A stretch of 64,000 bases of DNA from an uncultured Spirochaetota bacterium. Its GTDB lineage: Bacteria > Spirochaetota > Spirochaetia > Treponematales > Treponemataceae. The stretch covers positions 1-64,000 of the forward strand of contig CALXMF010000001.1 of assembly GCA_944389415.1 (NCBI GenBank). Direction: 5' to 3'. A model generated the notes under the pieces. It was not told the DNA's origin. It was given only the letters and a program-made list of their open reading frames with translations, and searched no databases. Shown in pieces: positions 1 through 7,182 of this stretch; the stretch's first letter is position 1; every line of letters begins with the position of its first letter. Made by a program: the position numbers and the translations under genes.

Positions 1-90
1 TTATCAGACAGAATGGAAAGAATAAACAAGCTCAGAGTACAAACAGACTATTTTGAAATAATAGATTTGTTAGACACAGAGGATATATAG
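1..90 (+). CDS. 3' end of an unrecognised gene (partial)
   Basis: Frame 1 is open from the first base to a TAG at 88-90. It gives about 29 residues, rich in charged and hydrophobic residues and ending DLLDTEDI. The start lies outside the window. Nothing in this tail identifies a family. It lies in front of a toxin-immunity block, so it may be the end of another immunity gene, but that is a guess. The following 91-316 holds no convincing gene. Confidence 0.4.
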   Translation, partial: LSDRMERINKLRVQTDYFEIIDLLDTEDI

Positions 91-493
91 GAATATTTCA
101 ATCTTGTAGGAATAATGGCAAAAGAACTAGACCTGTCTGTTTACAGTAGTTTCGTTAATAAAAAAGTGAGTCTATGAAGTCTTTTCTGTAAATGCAGAGA
201 GCTGTGGTAAAAAGATTTAATACGGGCTTTCCCGCAAGCAACTAACAGCTGCTTAGGATTCGAATATAAAATTTCTTGATTTTTTAGTACCCGTCAAATC
301 TAGGTAGTTGAAGTAATCCATTCCCCTCGAAGCTGGAAGGGAGAAATTTCAATATTCCACGGAAGAAGTTTTTCCCAGTCCGCAACGGTTTCTGCGTAAG
401 GGGCTTGTATCTGGTGATGAAGTTGCAGCTGAAATTGCAAATAAATGTGGTGGAACAACACTAGAGACTCAAATAAAAGTAAATAACATAGAA

Positions 494-1354
494 ATGCCAA
501 AATGGGATTTTGATGTACCAGAATCAATAAAAGCCTGGGAAGATACTTCAGCAGCCTATGCAAAGCAGGTAAGCGGCGATGTAAGGGCAATTGTTGGAAA
601 AAAACTCAGACCTGAAAATATTTGGGAAAATGTTGAGCTACCACGACTGATGCAGAATCCTAATGTTTCAAAGATTACAACAATAGATCCAGACACAATG
701 GCTGAAACAGTTATTTTCGAAAGAAAAGCCGGAACTGTTTATGTAAAACCTAATGAAACGCTGATTAAGAATGGAGAGTGGGATAAAGCTCTGAATACTC
801 TTAGTTCGAATCTTGAAGTAAAAAGTATAGAAGAAATTGATACTGGACTTGAAATCTATAATAAAAATTGGCATAATCCAAATGTAAAGGTTCTTACAGT
901 TTCTGAAAGAATAAGTAAATATGATAGTGTAAAAAATATTGTTACATCAGGTGGTGGTGGGGGAACTTCTTCTCAAATTTTAAGAGAAAACTTAAAAAAT
1001 GCAGGAATTGAACCTCCGCCATATCCAAATGCTGCTCATCATATTGTTGCAGTTAATTCAGAAAAATCTAGAGCAAGTGTTGCAATCTTGCACGAATATG
1101 GAATTGATTTAAATTCACCTGCAAATGGTGTATTTTTACCTTACCAAAAGAATGAATTTGTTACAACCGAAGCAATGCATTGTGGTGGGCATTTAGACAG
1201 TTATCATATCAATGTAAGAAAACGGCTTGAAGATTTAATAGATAAAGCAGAAGATTTAAGATATTCAAACATTTTAATTCAAAAACTTATTTGTAATGAA
1301 TTACAAACAATCCGAAAGGAATTATTGAGTGGTTTCTTAAAAATTCACAATTAG
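494..1354 (+). CDS. AHH-domain nuclease toxin C-terminus (orphan polymorphic toxin tip)
   Basis: This is probably the toxic C-terminal part of a large secreted polymorphic toxin, predicted to cut nucleic acid in a rival cell. Residues 181-183 are the diagnostic AHH, followed by NGVFLP (211-216) and histidines at 229, 233 and 238, the layout of the AHH group of the HNH/Endonuclease VII fold. A glycine run at 153-157 separates this from an N-terminal region (about 1-130) of the pre-toxin type. The frame stays open upstream to about 317 with plausible protein (SGDEVAAEIANKCGGTTLE) but no good start codon or ribosome site, so ATG 494 is probably internal and the gene is a cut-off 3' cassette. An Imm11-like gene begins 10 bp after the stop; AHH toxins with imm11 partners are a known pairing. 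Confidence 0.75.
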   Translation: MPKWDFDVPESIKAWEDTSAAYAKQVSGDVRAIVGKKLRPENIWENVELPRLMQNPNVSKITTIDPDTMAETVIFERKAGTVYVKPNETLIKNGEWDKALNTLSSNLEVKSIEEIDTGLEIYNKNWHNPNVKVLTVSERISKYDSVKNIVTSGGGGGTSSQILRENLKNAGIEPPPYPNAAHHIVAVNSEKSRASVAILHEYGIDLNSPANGVFLPYQKNEFVTTEAMHCGGHLDSYHINVRKRLEDLIDKAEDLRYSNILIQKLICNELQTIRKELLSGFLKIHN

Positions 1355-1364
1355 GGGGGGATAT

Positions 1365-1904
1365 ATGAAAATATACATTTTAGAAACAGATATTGATAAT
1401 TACAAAGGATGCTATATAAAAAACGAAGAAACTGATAGAAAAATTTTACGTCAGTTTAATAAAGGTATAGAAATAAGCATTCCTTCTGATTTTCAATTAG
1501 AATACGATAGAGATTCTAATAATCCTGCAGGGGATATTTGTGAATGTTATGATTGTAGAGGATTCTTCATAAATAAAAAATTTATGGCAGTACTTTCTGA
1601 CATTTCTCAAATAAATATAAGATTTGTTCCGCTTAATGACGATTTTGTACTATTAAATAATTTAACTGTGTTGGACTGCTTAGATCGAAAAAAAACTAAA
1701 TATAAGTATTTTGAGAATGATATTTTAGGTGTTGAGCAATATTATTTTAAGGAAAACAATTATCCACCTCTTTTTCAAGTTAAACTACAAAATCAATTAA
1801 TTATTCGAGATTATTTTGTAACAGATGAGTTTATAGATATTGTTAAGAAAAACAATATCAAAGGTTTAAAATTTAAGGAAATCTGGGACAGAGAAAAGGA
1901 CTAA
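1365..1904 (+). CDS. Imm11-family (DUF1629) immunity protein
   Basis: This is the predicted antitoxin for the AHH nuclease just upstream, acting in the cytoplasm by binding the toxin. The 179-residue protein has the DUF1629/Imm11 pattern: a middle stretch around residues 60-85 (FFINKKFMAVLSD), then an N-N-L-V-L-D-C-L-D stretch, and a C-terminal motif ending IKGLKFKEIW. There is no signal peptide or membrane segment. A GGGGG-rich ribosome site precedes the ATG. It sits 10 bp after the toxin stop and 2 bp before the next gene, so the three are probably co-transcribed. The family call is by recalled pattern, not by search. Confidence 0.7.
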   Translation: MKIYILETDIDNYKGCYIKNEETDRKILRQFNKGIEISIPSDFQLEYDRDSNNPAGDICECYDCRGFFINKKFMAVLSDISQINIRFVPLNDDFVLLNNLTVLDCLDRKKTKYKYFENDILGVEQYYFKENNYPPLFQVKLQNQLIIRDYFVTDEFIDIVKKNNIKGLKFKEIWDREKD

Positions 1905-1906
1905 TT

Positions 1907-2134
1907 ATGACAAAAATCACCGGAACAAACACATACATAGACGTAGAACTCGATGGCAGAACTGCGAGAATCGCAGGCGAAATGATAGTTGGCGGTTTTG
2001 TCTGTTATAAAAGTTCAATGAAAAATTGGCTTGTTCCAGAAAACGAGCCATTAACTGAAGATGACAAAAAAGAGATTATACAGAAAGTAACCGAAAAAAC
2101 GGCAGGTTCGCATATGGTAATAACTTTTGAGTAA
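1907..2134 (+). CDS. Imm74-like immunity protein
   Basis: This 75-residue protein begins ITGTNTYIDVELDGRTARI and ends TAGSHMVITFE, with the GGFVCYKSSMKNW core and a run of acidic residues before KKEIIQKV. This matches what I recall of the Imm74 immunity family. It follows the Imm11-like gene by 2 bp, with its ribosome site inside the end of that gene. No cognate toxin is visible, so it may be an orphan immunity gene kept for protection against kin that carry the matching toxin tip. The family name is moderately certain. Confidence 0.65.
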   Translation: MTKITGTNTYIDVELDGRTARIAGEMIVGGFVCYKSSMKNWLVPENEPLTEDDKKEIIQKVTEKTAGSHMVITFE

Positions 2135-2174
2135 CCCTCCCCCTATCTCCGTACAGAAGGAGCTCTTTGACAAC

Positions 2175-2203
2175 ATCAATGGGTGTGTACGGACACCATT
2201 GAT
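2175..2203 (+). other. Inverted repeat between cassettes
   Basis: ATCAATGGGTGT and ACACCATTGAT can pair, with one bulged G, around a 6-base loop. No T-run follows, so a terminator role is weak. It lies in the spacer between the Imm74-like gene and the next fragment, where it could mark a cassette boundary. Confidence 0.3.
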
Positions 2204-2291
2204 AAAAATCTTCTCGCACAAAGGATTGTAGCCACGCCGCAGGCGTTCCGAAGGGAGGAATGATTTAAGCTCGTTTCTGGAAACCCAAGAA

Positions 2292-2702
2292 GTGATGGGA
2301 GCTGAAATTGATAAAAACTTAATAATGGAATATGTTTCATCTGTAAAAGAATCATATCCTGCCAAAAAAATGTTGTTATTAAATACAATATTGTTTAATG
2401 ATTATATCAAAAAAAACACAATAAAAACCAAGGAAGATGTAAAAGAACTCTTTACCGTTTGCGAAATTACTGAAGAAAGTGTTGTTAAACCTATTTCAGT
2501 TAATACTGGAAACAAACATGATATAATAAGGTTCATAGAAAAAGCTACAGAAAACACTTCTATAAGAATAAACGAAGACCTAATTGATGAATTTGTAGCC
2601 ACTGCAAAAAGTGATTCTGACGCAAAAGAAGTTTTATCGTTAAATCCCGATTTTTTGGGAAAATATATTCAAATTCATAAGATAAGCACAAAAAAAGATT
2701 AG
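2292..2702 (+). CDS. Unknown protein, probable N-terminal part of a frameshifted SH3-domain gene
   Basis: Not recognised as a family. GTG 2292 is immediately followed by ATG 2295, and the frame is open upstream to 2232 (reading DLSSFLETQE), so the start is uncertain. The 136 residues form two similar helical halves (DKNLIMEYVSSVKES near 6-20 and NEDLIDEFVATAKS near 94-107, each followed by a leucine-rich stretch), which suggests an internal duplication. It stops at TAG 2700-2702 just after a run of seven A (2690-2696). One extra A would carry it on through GTVSGNELVAEKNNL into the 2747 frame, and a second break leads to an SH3 domain. It was probably one gene of about 350 residues. Confidence 0.5.
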   Translation: MMGAEIDKNLIMEYVSSVKESYPAKKMLLLNTILFNDYIKKNTIKTKEDVKELFTVCEITEESVVKPISVNTGNKHDIIRFIEKATENTSIRINEDLIDEFVATAKSDSDAKEVLSLNPDFLGKYIQIHKISTKKD

Positions 2703-2746
2703 GAACAGTTTCCGGCAATGAGCTTGTTGCAGAAAAAAATAATCTG

Positions 2747-3100
2747 ATGAATATTTTGAGCCCTGTATCAGAAGCTAAGACCTCGGGCAGATCAAATATC
2801 CCTGATATGATAAAACAACAGATTGCAGAACAAATACACGGTCCCCAAGCAGATTTTATGCAAAATACTCATATTCAAAATGAATACTCAGCAGTTGATT
2901 TATTACAAAGTAAACCGGTTCCTTCCCAAAGTAATATAAGGGAAACCCCGCAAACCGGAACGGCGGAATACTCCATAAATGATAAAAAACTACGCACATA
3001 TACGAAAACTGAACCCACACCGGTCCGCGGCACGCCGATGGTACCTGCGACTATGAAAATGCCGGAGCCGGAGGAAGGATACAGAAAAAAAAGATTGTAA
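2747..3100 (+). CDS. Linker fragment of the frameshifted SH3-domain gene
   Basis: This 117-residue fragment is low-complexity and proline/threonine-rich, as expected for a flexible linker, with no domain recognised. Its frame is open upstream of ATG 2747 through GTVSGNELVAEKNNL to the A7 run at 2690-2696. It ends RKKRL at TAA 3098-3100, directly after an A8 run (3085-3092). Adding one A there continues the protein as KKKIVNGVYRVTENLRLR into the SH3 segment. It is best read as the middle third of one broken gene, not as an independent protein. Confidence 0.45.
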   Translation: MNILSPVSEAKTSGRSNIPDMIKQQIAEQIHGPQADFMQNTHIQNEYSAVDLLQSKPVPSQSNIRETPQTGTAEYSINDKKLRTYTKTEPTPVRGTPMVPATMKMPEPEEGYRKKRL

Positions 3101-3342
3101 ACGGAGTCTACCGGGTAACGGAAAACCTGCGGCTACGGGGAGATGAAGGTACATCCGCTGGCAGTTTAACCACAATGCCGGCAGGGACACGTGTAAAAAT
3201 ACTTTCAAACGGCAGGGAAGAGACAATAGACGGTATTACAGACAACTGGGTACAGGTGAAAGTTCAGTGGGGATCAAAAGACATTTATGATAATGATTTG
3301 TACGGAACAAAAGGATGGTGTTTCGGCGGCTATTTAAAGTAA
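3091..3342 (+). pseudogene. SH3-domain C-terminal fragment (third part of broken gene)
   Basis: Frame 1 encodes IVNGVYRVTENLRLR, then a compact bacterial SH3 fold (VKILSNGREETIDGITDNWVQV) ending GTKGWCFGGYLK and TAA 3340-3342. This is the SH3 module seen at the C-terminus of many treponemal proteins, usually extracytoplasmic. It has no start codon and is reached only from the preceding frame by a one-base shift at A8 3085-3092. The domain itself carries no internal stop, which suggests recent inactivation, or slippage that rescues it. Confidence 0.55.
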
Positions 3343-3488
3343 AAACTGGGGTGTAACACCGCCGTATTCCCCCCGGTTAAATAAAAATACTACAAGGAGC
3401 AACAGCTGAGAGACACAGCCAAAACAGAAGAATATTTTGGGAAAGGTATAATACGAAACCGGAGATGTTACACAGTATGAAAAACTAT

Positions 3489-3529
3489 CTACTCGAAAAA
3501 CTCTTTGTTTTCCAAAGTTTTTCGAGTAG
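3489..3529 (+). promoter_or_regulatory. Strong hairpin just upstream of the AAA ATPase start
   Basis: CTACTCGAAAAA (3489-3500) pairs perfectly with TTTTTCGAGTAG (3518-3529). Inside it CTTTG and CAAAG can add five more pairs around a TTTTC loop. It ends 9 bp before ATG 3539 and occupies the place of the ribosome site, which is otherwise poor. It could control translation of the ATPase or be a recombination scar. It has no T-tail of a terminator. Confidence 0.5.
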
Positions 3530-3538
3530 AATAAATGC

Positions 3539-4774
3539 ATGGAAAAACAAATTCAACGGGACTTTTATCTAAACCAACTGATTGCAAATAAGGACAGGTC
3601 TGTCTGCAAAGTGGTAACCGGAATGCGCCGCAGCGGTAAATCCTATCTGCTTTTTACCCTGTTTTATGAGTGGCTTTTGAAAAACAGTGTTCCAGAAAGC
3701 CATATCATAAAAATCGACCTGGAAACCCAAAAAAACAAACCCTTCAGGGACAGCGAAAAATTATACAATCATTTAAAATCTTTGTTCAGGGATAAAGAAC
3801 GCTACTATATTTTGCTCGACGAGATTCAAGAAGTTGACGGTTTTGAAGATCTGGTCAACGGACTTATGGTGGACCATAACTGTGATGTGTACATTACGGG
3901 AAGCAACGCAAAACTTCTTTCAAAAGATATTAACACACGGTTTCGGGGGAGAAGTGTTCAGATAAAAGTCTTTCCCCTCTCTTTCAGGGAATTTTATTCT
4001 GTCCGCCAACCGGAAAAGGAAAATATAAAAGACATCTTTAATGAATTTATGCTTTACGGTTCTCTGCCGTATTTGAATGAGCTCTCTCACCGGAATGAAA
4101 AAATCGAATATCTGAATTCGATTTGGGAAACCCTGCTGTACCGGGACATTATCGACCGCTACAAAATCCGCAATGAACATATTCTGGATGCGGTTTTTGA
4201 TTTTCTGTGTTCCAACATCGGCTCCTATGTCAATGCCAATAAAATTGCCAACACACTGAAATCCAACGGTTATAAAGAAATCACCGATGATACGGTGGGG
4301 AATTATCTTGAATACTTATGCGATTCCTTTTTATTTTATAAAGTGCAGCGTTACGACATCAGAGGAAAACATTATCTAAAAACACAAAATAAATACTACA
4401 TCAGCGATTTGGGTGTCCGTAATGCCAAGCTGAAGTTCCGCCAGATTGAAGTGACACATTCCCTTGAAAATATTATTTACCTTGAACTGATAAAACAGGG
4501 ATTTATTGTGGACATCGGAAAAAATGACAATCGGGAAATCGATTTTGTTGTCCGCTCTCTTGATGGCAATCAGTGGTATATACAGGTGGCTTACACTTTA
4601 CAGGGAGAAGAAAAACTGCAGCAGGAAACAGCTTCATTAAAAAATATCAAGGACGGATACAGGAGAATCATTTTAACTATGGATGATGATCCCTTTGAAA
4701 ATCTGGAGGGCGGCATAAAAAAAATCAATGTGTACGATTTTCTGTTGGGCAAAAAAAACTTGGGTACAATATAG
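3539..4774 (+). CDS. AAA_14 / DUF4143 ATP-binding protein
   Basis: This is a cytoplasmic P-loop ATPase of the widespread AAA_14-DUF4143 type, whose role is still poorly defined. Walker A is GMRRSGKS at 28-35, Walker B ILLDE at 91-95, and a sensor-like YITGSNAKLLS follows near 118. The C-terminal third holds the DUF4143 region, with NREIDFVVR and IQVAY forming a nuclease-like strand pair, though a full catalytic set is not obvious. Length 411 is normal for the family. A large hairpin lies directly upstream and an unknown frameshifted gene starts 21 bp downstream. Such genes are common in mobile or cassette regions and are sometimes lost or gained between strains. Confidence 0.85.
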   Translation: MEKQIQRDFYLNQLIANKDRSVCKVVTGMRRSGKSYLLFTLFYEWLLKNSVPESHIIKIDLETQKNKPFRDSEKLYNHLKSLFRDKERYYILLDEIQEVDGFEDLVNGLMVDHNCDVYITGSNAKLLSKDINTRFRGRSVQIKVFPLSFREFYSVRQPEKENIKDIFNEFMLYGSLPYLNELSHRNEKIEYLNSIWETLLYRDIIDRYKIRNEHILDAVFDFLCSNIGSYVNANKIANTLKSNGYKEITDDTVGNYLEYLCDSFLFYKVQRYDIRGKHYLKTQNKYYISDLGVRNAKLKFRQIEVTHSLENIIYLELIKQGFIVDIGKNDNREIDFVVRSLDGNQWYIQVAYTLQGEEKLQQETASLKNIKDGYRRIILTMDDDPFENLEGGIKKINVYDFLLGKKNLGTI

Positions 4775-4795
4775 AAATAAAAGGAAGGTGAAATA

Positions 4796-5334
4796 ATGAG
4801 TGCATATTTTGAATTTAATTTTGAGGAAATGGACAACAATGAACTACGGATTAACGGAAAAAGTTCTTATACAGATGAGTGGGATACTATTATCATAAAA
4901 AAGAGTGGATAACCTGGATAATAACCACATTGAGGAATTTTACCTATGAGGACTATAACACATGGAATAAAGCTAGTGGAAATAACTATGAAGATTGCAG
5001 ATTACTTATACTGGTGTACCTTTTTGAGGGAGAATATTCATTTATTAAAATAGGGTCCGTGTGGAAGGATAAAAGCCGGATAACACCGGCAATTAAAATA
5101 CCTTATTTGTCCTGGAACAAAAGATTGCTGATGTCGGAATTCATAGAGCCCTTTTTAGTCGCGTTATCACAATTCCTTACAGAAGAAGAAAGGAACAAAC
5201 TGCCGCCCCCCTGGAGTGAAAGAAAAGAGGATAAGCAAGGAAAAAAGAAAAGAAAAAAAGATGACCAATCCGACGACGAAAGAATTTCAGTACGGTTTGT
5301 AGGCGAAATTGATCCCAGAGATTATTTCGGGTGA
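4796..5334 (+). pseudogene. Small unknown gene, copy 1, frameshifted at A6
   Basis: ATG 4796 after AAGGAAGGTG opens a frame (MSAYFEFNFEEMDNNELRI) that stops at TAA 4909-4911. The rest of the protein (EWITWIITTLRNFTYEDYN onward) continues in another frame to TGA 5332-5334. The break is at six A (4897-4902). Copy 2 at 6304 has seven A at the same place and is open there, so copy 1 has lost one A. Repaired, it gives about 180 residues with a lysine-rich tail near the end (KKKRKKDD) and FVGEIDPRDYFG at the C-terminus. The family is not recognised. Size, duplication and context fit an immunity gene. Confidence 0.6.
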
Positions 5335-5339
5335 GGGGA

Positions 5340-5483
5340 ATGAAGGCAAGCTCTTCTGCATTAAAATCCTTCTGTAAAAAGCTTTATTGTAAGGAATTTG
5401 CATATCCATTTCTAAATGAATTTGAAATAAATAAAATATTAATCTATAATAATGAGGATGGATTCTGGTATGTTGAAAAATAA
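5340..5483 (+). pseudogene. N-terminal fragment of the 5452-6261 gene
   Basis: ATG 5340 has a good GAGGGG site and lies 5 bp after the previous stop. It encodes 47 residues ending NNEDGFWYVEK and stops at TAA 5481-5483 after an A5 run (5476-5480). One extra A would continue it as NKNQILIEDKMIKITEPF, which is the start region of the next reading frame. The weak start of that frame supports the view that this is its true 5' end. Confidence 0.5.
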
Positions 5484-6261
5484 AAACCAAATTTTAATAG
5501 AAGATAAAATGATAAAAATTACAGAACCTTTTAAAGAACTTATTCTTTTAAAAGAAAAAATTGGGACAATATCACAATTAAAAACTATAATACAATCTTC
5601 TCCTTTACATTTCAAATTCGGATTCAATTTCTACAATTACTACGATGTTATTTTTGAATATAAAAATGAAAGATTAACTTGGAAAGCAATCTCTTGCAAA
5701 AAAGATGAAGAAGAAATTACAAATAATAAGTTGTATAATCCAATGGAAAGTCAAGAAATAGTAAACGACATAGACAATATTTTAAAGTTGACAATTCCAC
5801 AGAAATATTTACAAGTATTAAACGGAAAGAATTATAAGTCTTTTGAAAAAAGATTAGACTATATTACAGTTTCATCAAAAGAAGAATTCAATGAACTAAA
5901 ACGAGCTGAAAAAAATGACAATTTTAAGACAACAGATGAATGTTTGGATTTTATGATTGAAGAGGTAAAAAAAGCATTTGGTTCAGATGCTGAAAACTTT
6001 AAAATCATAGATAATTATGATTATCATGGCTGGCATATAAATTTTACATTTGAAGCATACAAATCATTTACAGTAAAAATACATCATGAACTTGCAGATG
6101 GAGCTCAGATTGTAATAGGAAGTGACGAACAAATAAGAAATGGAAATTATGAACATTGGTTTAATATCCCCATGTCTGCAAATGATTTTGGAAGATTAAC
6201 AGCAAAAGAATTCCTTGCCCAATTAAAGCAGAATCTTGAGTTACGTCTTAATAAGTATTAA
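5452..6261 (+). CDS. Unknown protein, probable immunity protein (5' end in another frame)
   Basis: No family recognised. The 269-residue product is lysine-, asparagine- and glutamate-rich and AT-rich in codon use, without signal peptide or membrane segments. The N-terminal half is alpha/beta. The C-terminal half (from about residue 155, TTDECLDFMIEEVKKAF) looks like a second domain with aromatic patches such as YDYHGWHINFTF. Its first residues MRMDSGM are probably spurious: the 5340 fragment joins it through an A5 run. It sits between two copies of a small repeated gene, a layout typical of immunity-gene arrays. Function unknown. Confidence 0.6.
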   Translation: MRMDSGMLKNKNQILIEDKMIKITEPFKELILLKEKIGTISQLKTIIQSSPLHFKFGFNFYNYYDVIFEYKNERLTWKAISCKKDEEEITNNKLYNPMESQEIVNDIDNILKLTIPQKYLQVLNGKNYKSFEKRLDYITVSSKEEFNELKRAEKNDNFKTTDECLDFMIEEVKKAFGSDAENFKIIDNYDYHGWHINFTFEAYKSFTVKIHHELADGAQIVIGSDEQIRNGNYEHWFNIPMSANDFGRLTAKEFLAQLKQNLELRLNKY

Positions 6262-6303
6262 CCACCTGTCACCCTACAGAAAAGACATTTTGAAAAATCA
6301 AGG

Positions 6304-6767
6304 TTGTGGAATACTATTATCATAAAAAAAGAGTGGATAACCTGGATAATAACCACATTGAGGAATTTTACCTATGAGGACTATAACACATGGAATAAAG
6401 CTAGTGGAAATAACTATGAAGATTGCAGATTACTTATACTGGTGTACCTTTTTGAGGGAGAATATTCATTTATTAAAATAGGGTCCGTGTGGAAGGATAA
6501 AAGCCGGATAACACCGGCAATTAAAATACCTTATTTATCCTGGAACAAAGGATTACTGATGTCGGAATTCATAGAGCCCTTTTTGGTTGCGTTATCACAA
6601 TTCCTTACGGAAGAAGAAGGAACAAACTGCCGCCCCCCTGGAGTGAAAGGGAAGAGGAAGAGAAAAAGAAAGGGAAGAGGAAAAGAAAAAAAGACGACCA
6701 ATCCGACGACGGAAGAATTTCAGTACGGTTTGTAGGCGAAATTGACCCCAGAGACTATTTTGGATAA
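6304..6767 (+). pseudogene. Small unknown gene, copy 2, 5'-truncated and frameshifted
   Basis: From about 6307 the DNA matches 4881-5334 almost base for base, but the first 28 codons of copy 1 are missing and the preceding sequence is unrelated, so the copy begins at a recombination joint. It is open through the A7 run (6324-6330) where copy 1 is broken. It then lacks one A near 6618 (GAAGAAGAAGG, against GAAGAAGAAAGG in copy 1) and slides into a false tail ending FQYGL at 6735. Adding the A restores EEERNKLPPPWSE through to FVGEIDPRDYFG and TAA 6765-6767. Both copies are therefore damaged, at different places. Confidence 0.6.
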
Positions 6768-6901
6768 AAAAATGAGAGCAAGTCCAGCGACATGGCTCAT
6801 TTCTGTGAGAAAATAATTCGGAAAATCAGAATTCCGTGCCGGATTAAACATTTTATTTTATCAATTCTGCGAACTATAATGTATCTTTTTTTCAATAAAA
6901 A

Positions 6902-7100
6902 ATTAAAAACATTTCAAAAACAGTGTATCTTTTTTTTAATAATAAATTAAAAACGTTTCAAAAACAGTGCATCTTTAATCCAAAAATAAATTAAAAACGT
7001 TTCAAAAATAGTGTATCTTTAACCCAAAAATAGATTAAAAACGTTTCAAAGAAAGCGTATCTTTGATTCAAAAATAGACTAAAAACGGATCAAAAATACA
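6902..7100 (+). repeat. Tandem 44-bp repeat with A-tracts phased at 11 bp
   Basis: Units begin at 6902, 6946, 6990, 7034 and 7078, exactly 44 bp apart. Each has the core ATTAAAAACGTTTCAAAAA, then GTATCTTT. Five-base A-tracts within a unit are centred at about positions 6, 17 and 39, so all spacings are multiples of 11, which predicts strong intrinsic bending. Units 2 to 4 carry the palindrome AAACGTTT; the first and last units are decayed. No coding sequence is evident in 6768-7182. The array lies just upstream of the promoter at 7148. Confidence 0.85.
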
Positions 7101-7147
7101 TTATAATTTTTTTTGTTTATAGACTGAGATATCGTTCAATACGTTCC

Positions 7148-7176
7148 TTGACGGATACGCCAACTGGATTTACACT
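7148..7176 (+). promoter_or_regulatory. Promoter of the SDR gene
   Basis: TTGACG (7148-7153), a 17-bp spacer and TACACT (7171-7176) are followed after 6 bases by ATG 7183. The expected transcription start falls on or next to the A of the start codon, so the mRNA would be leaderless. The phased A-tract array lies about 50-250 bp upstream. Confidence 0.6.
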
Positions 7177-7182
7177 GGAAGT

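Noticed and set aside
300-590. Minus-strand 96-residue frame over the toxin start
   Set aside because: Leucine-rich without any motif; the opposite strand encodes the toxin region across most of it. I could not link it to a transposase.
6902-7100. Possible CRISPR array
   Set aside because: The repeats are directly tandem with no unique spacers, and no cas genes are present in the window.
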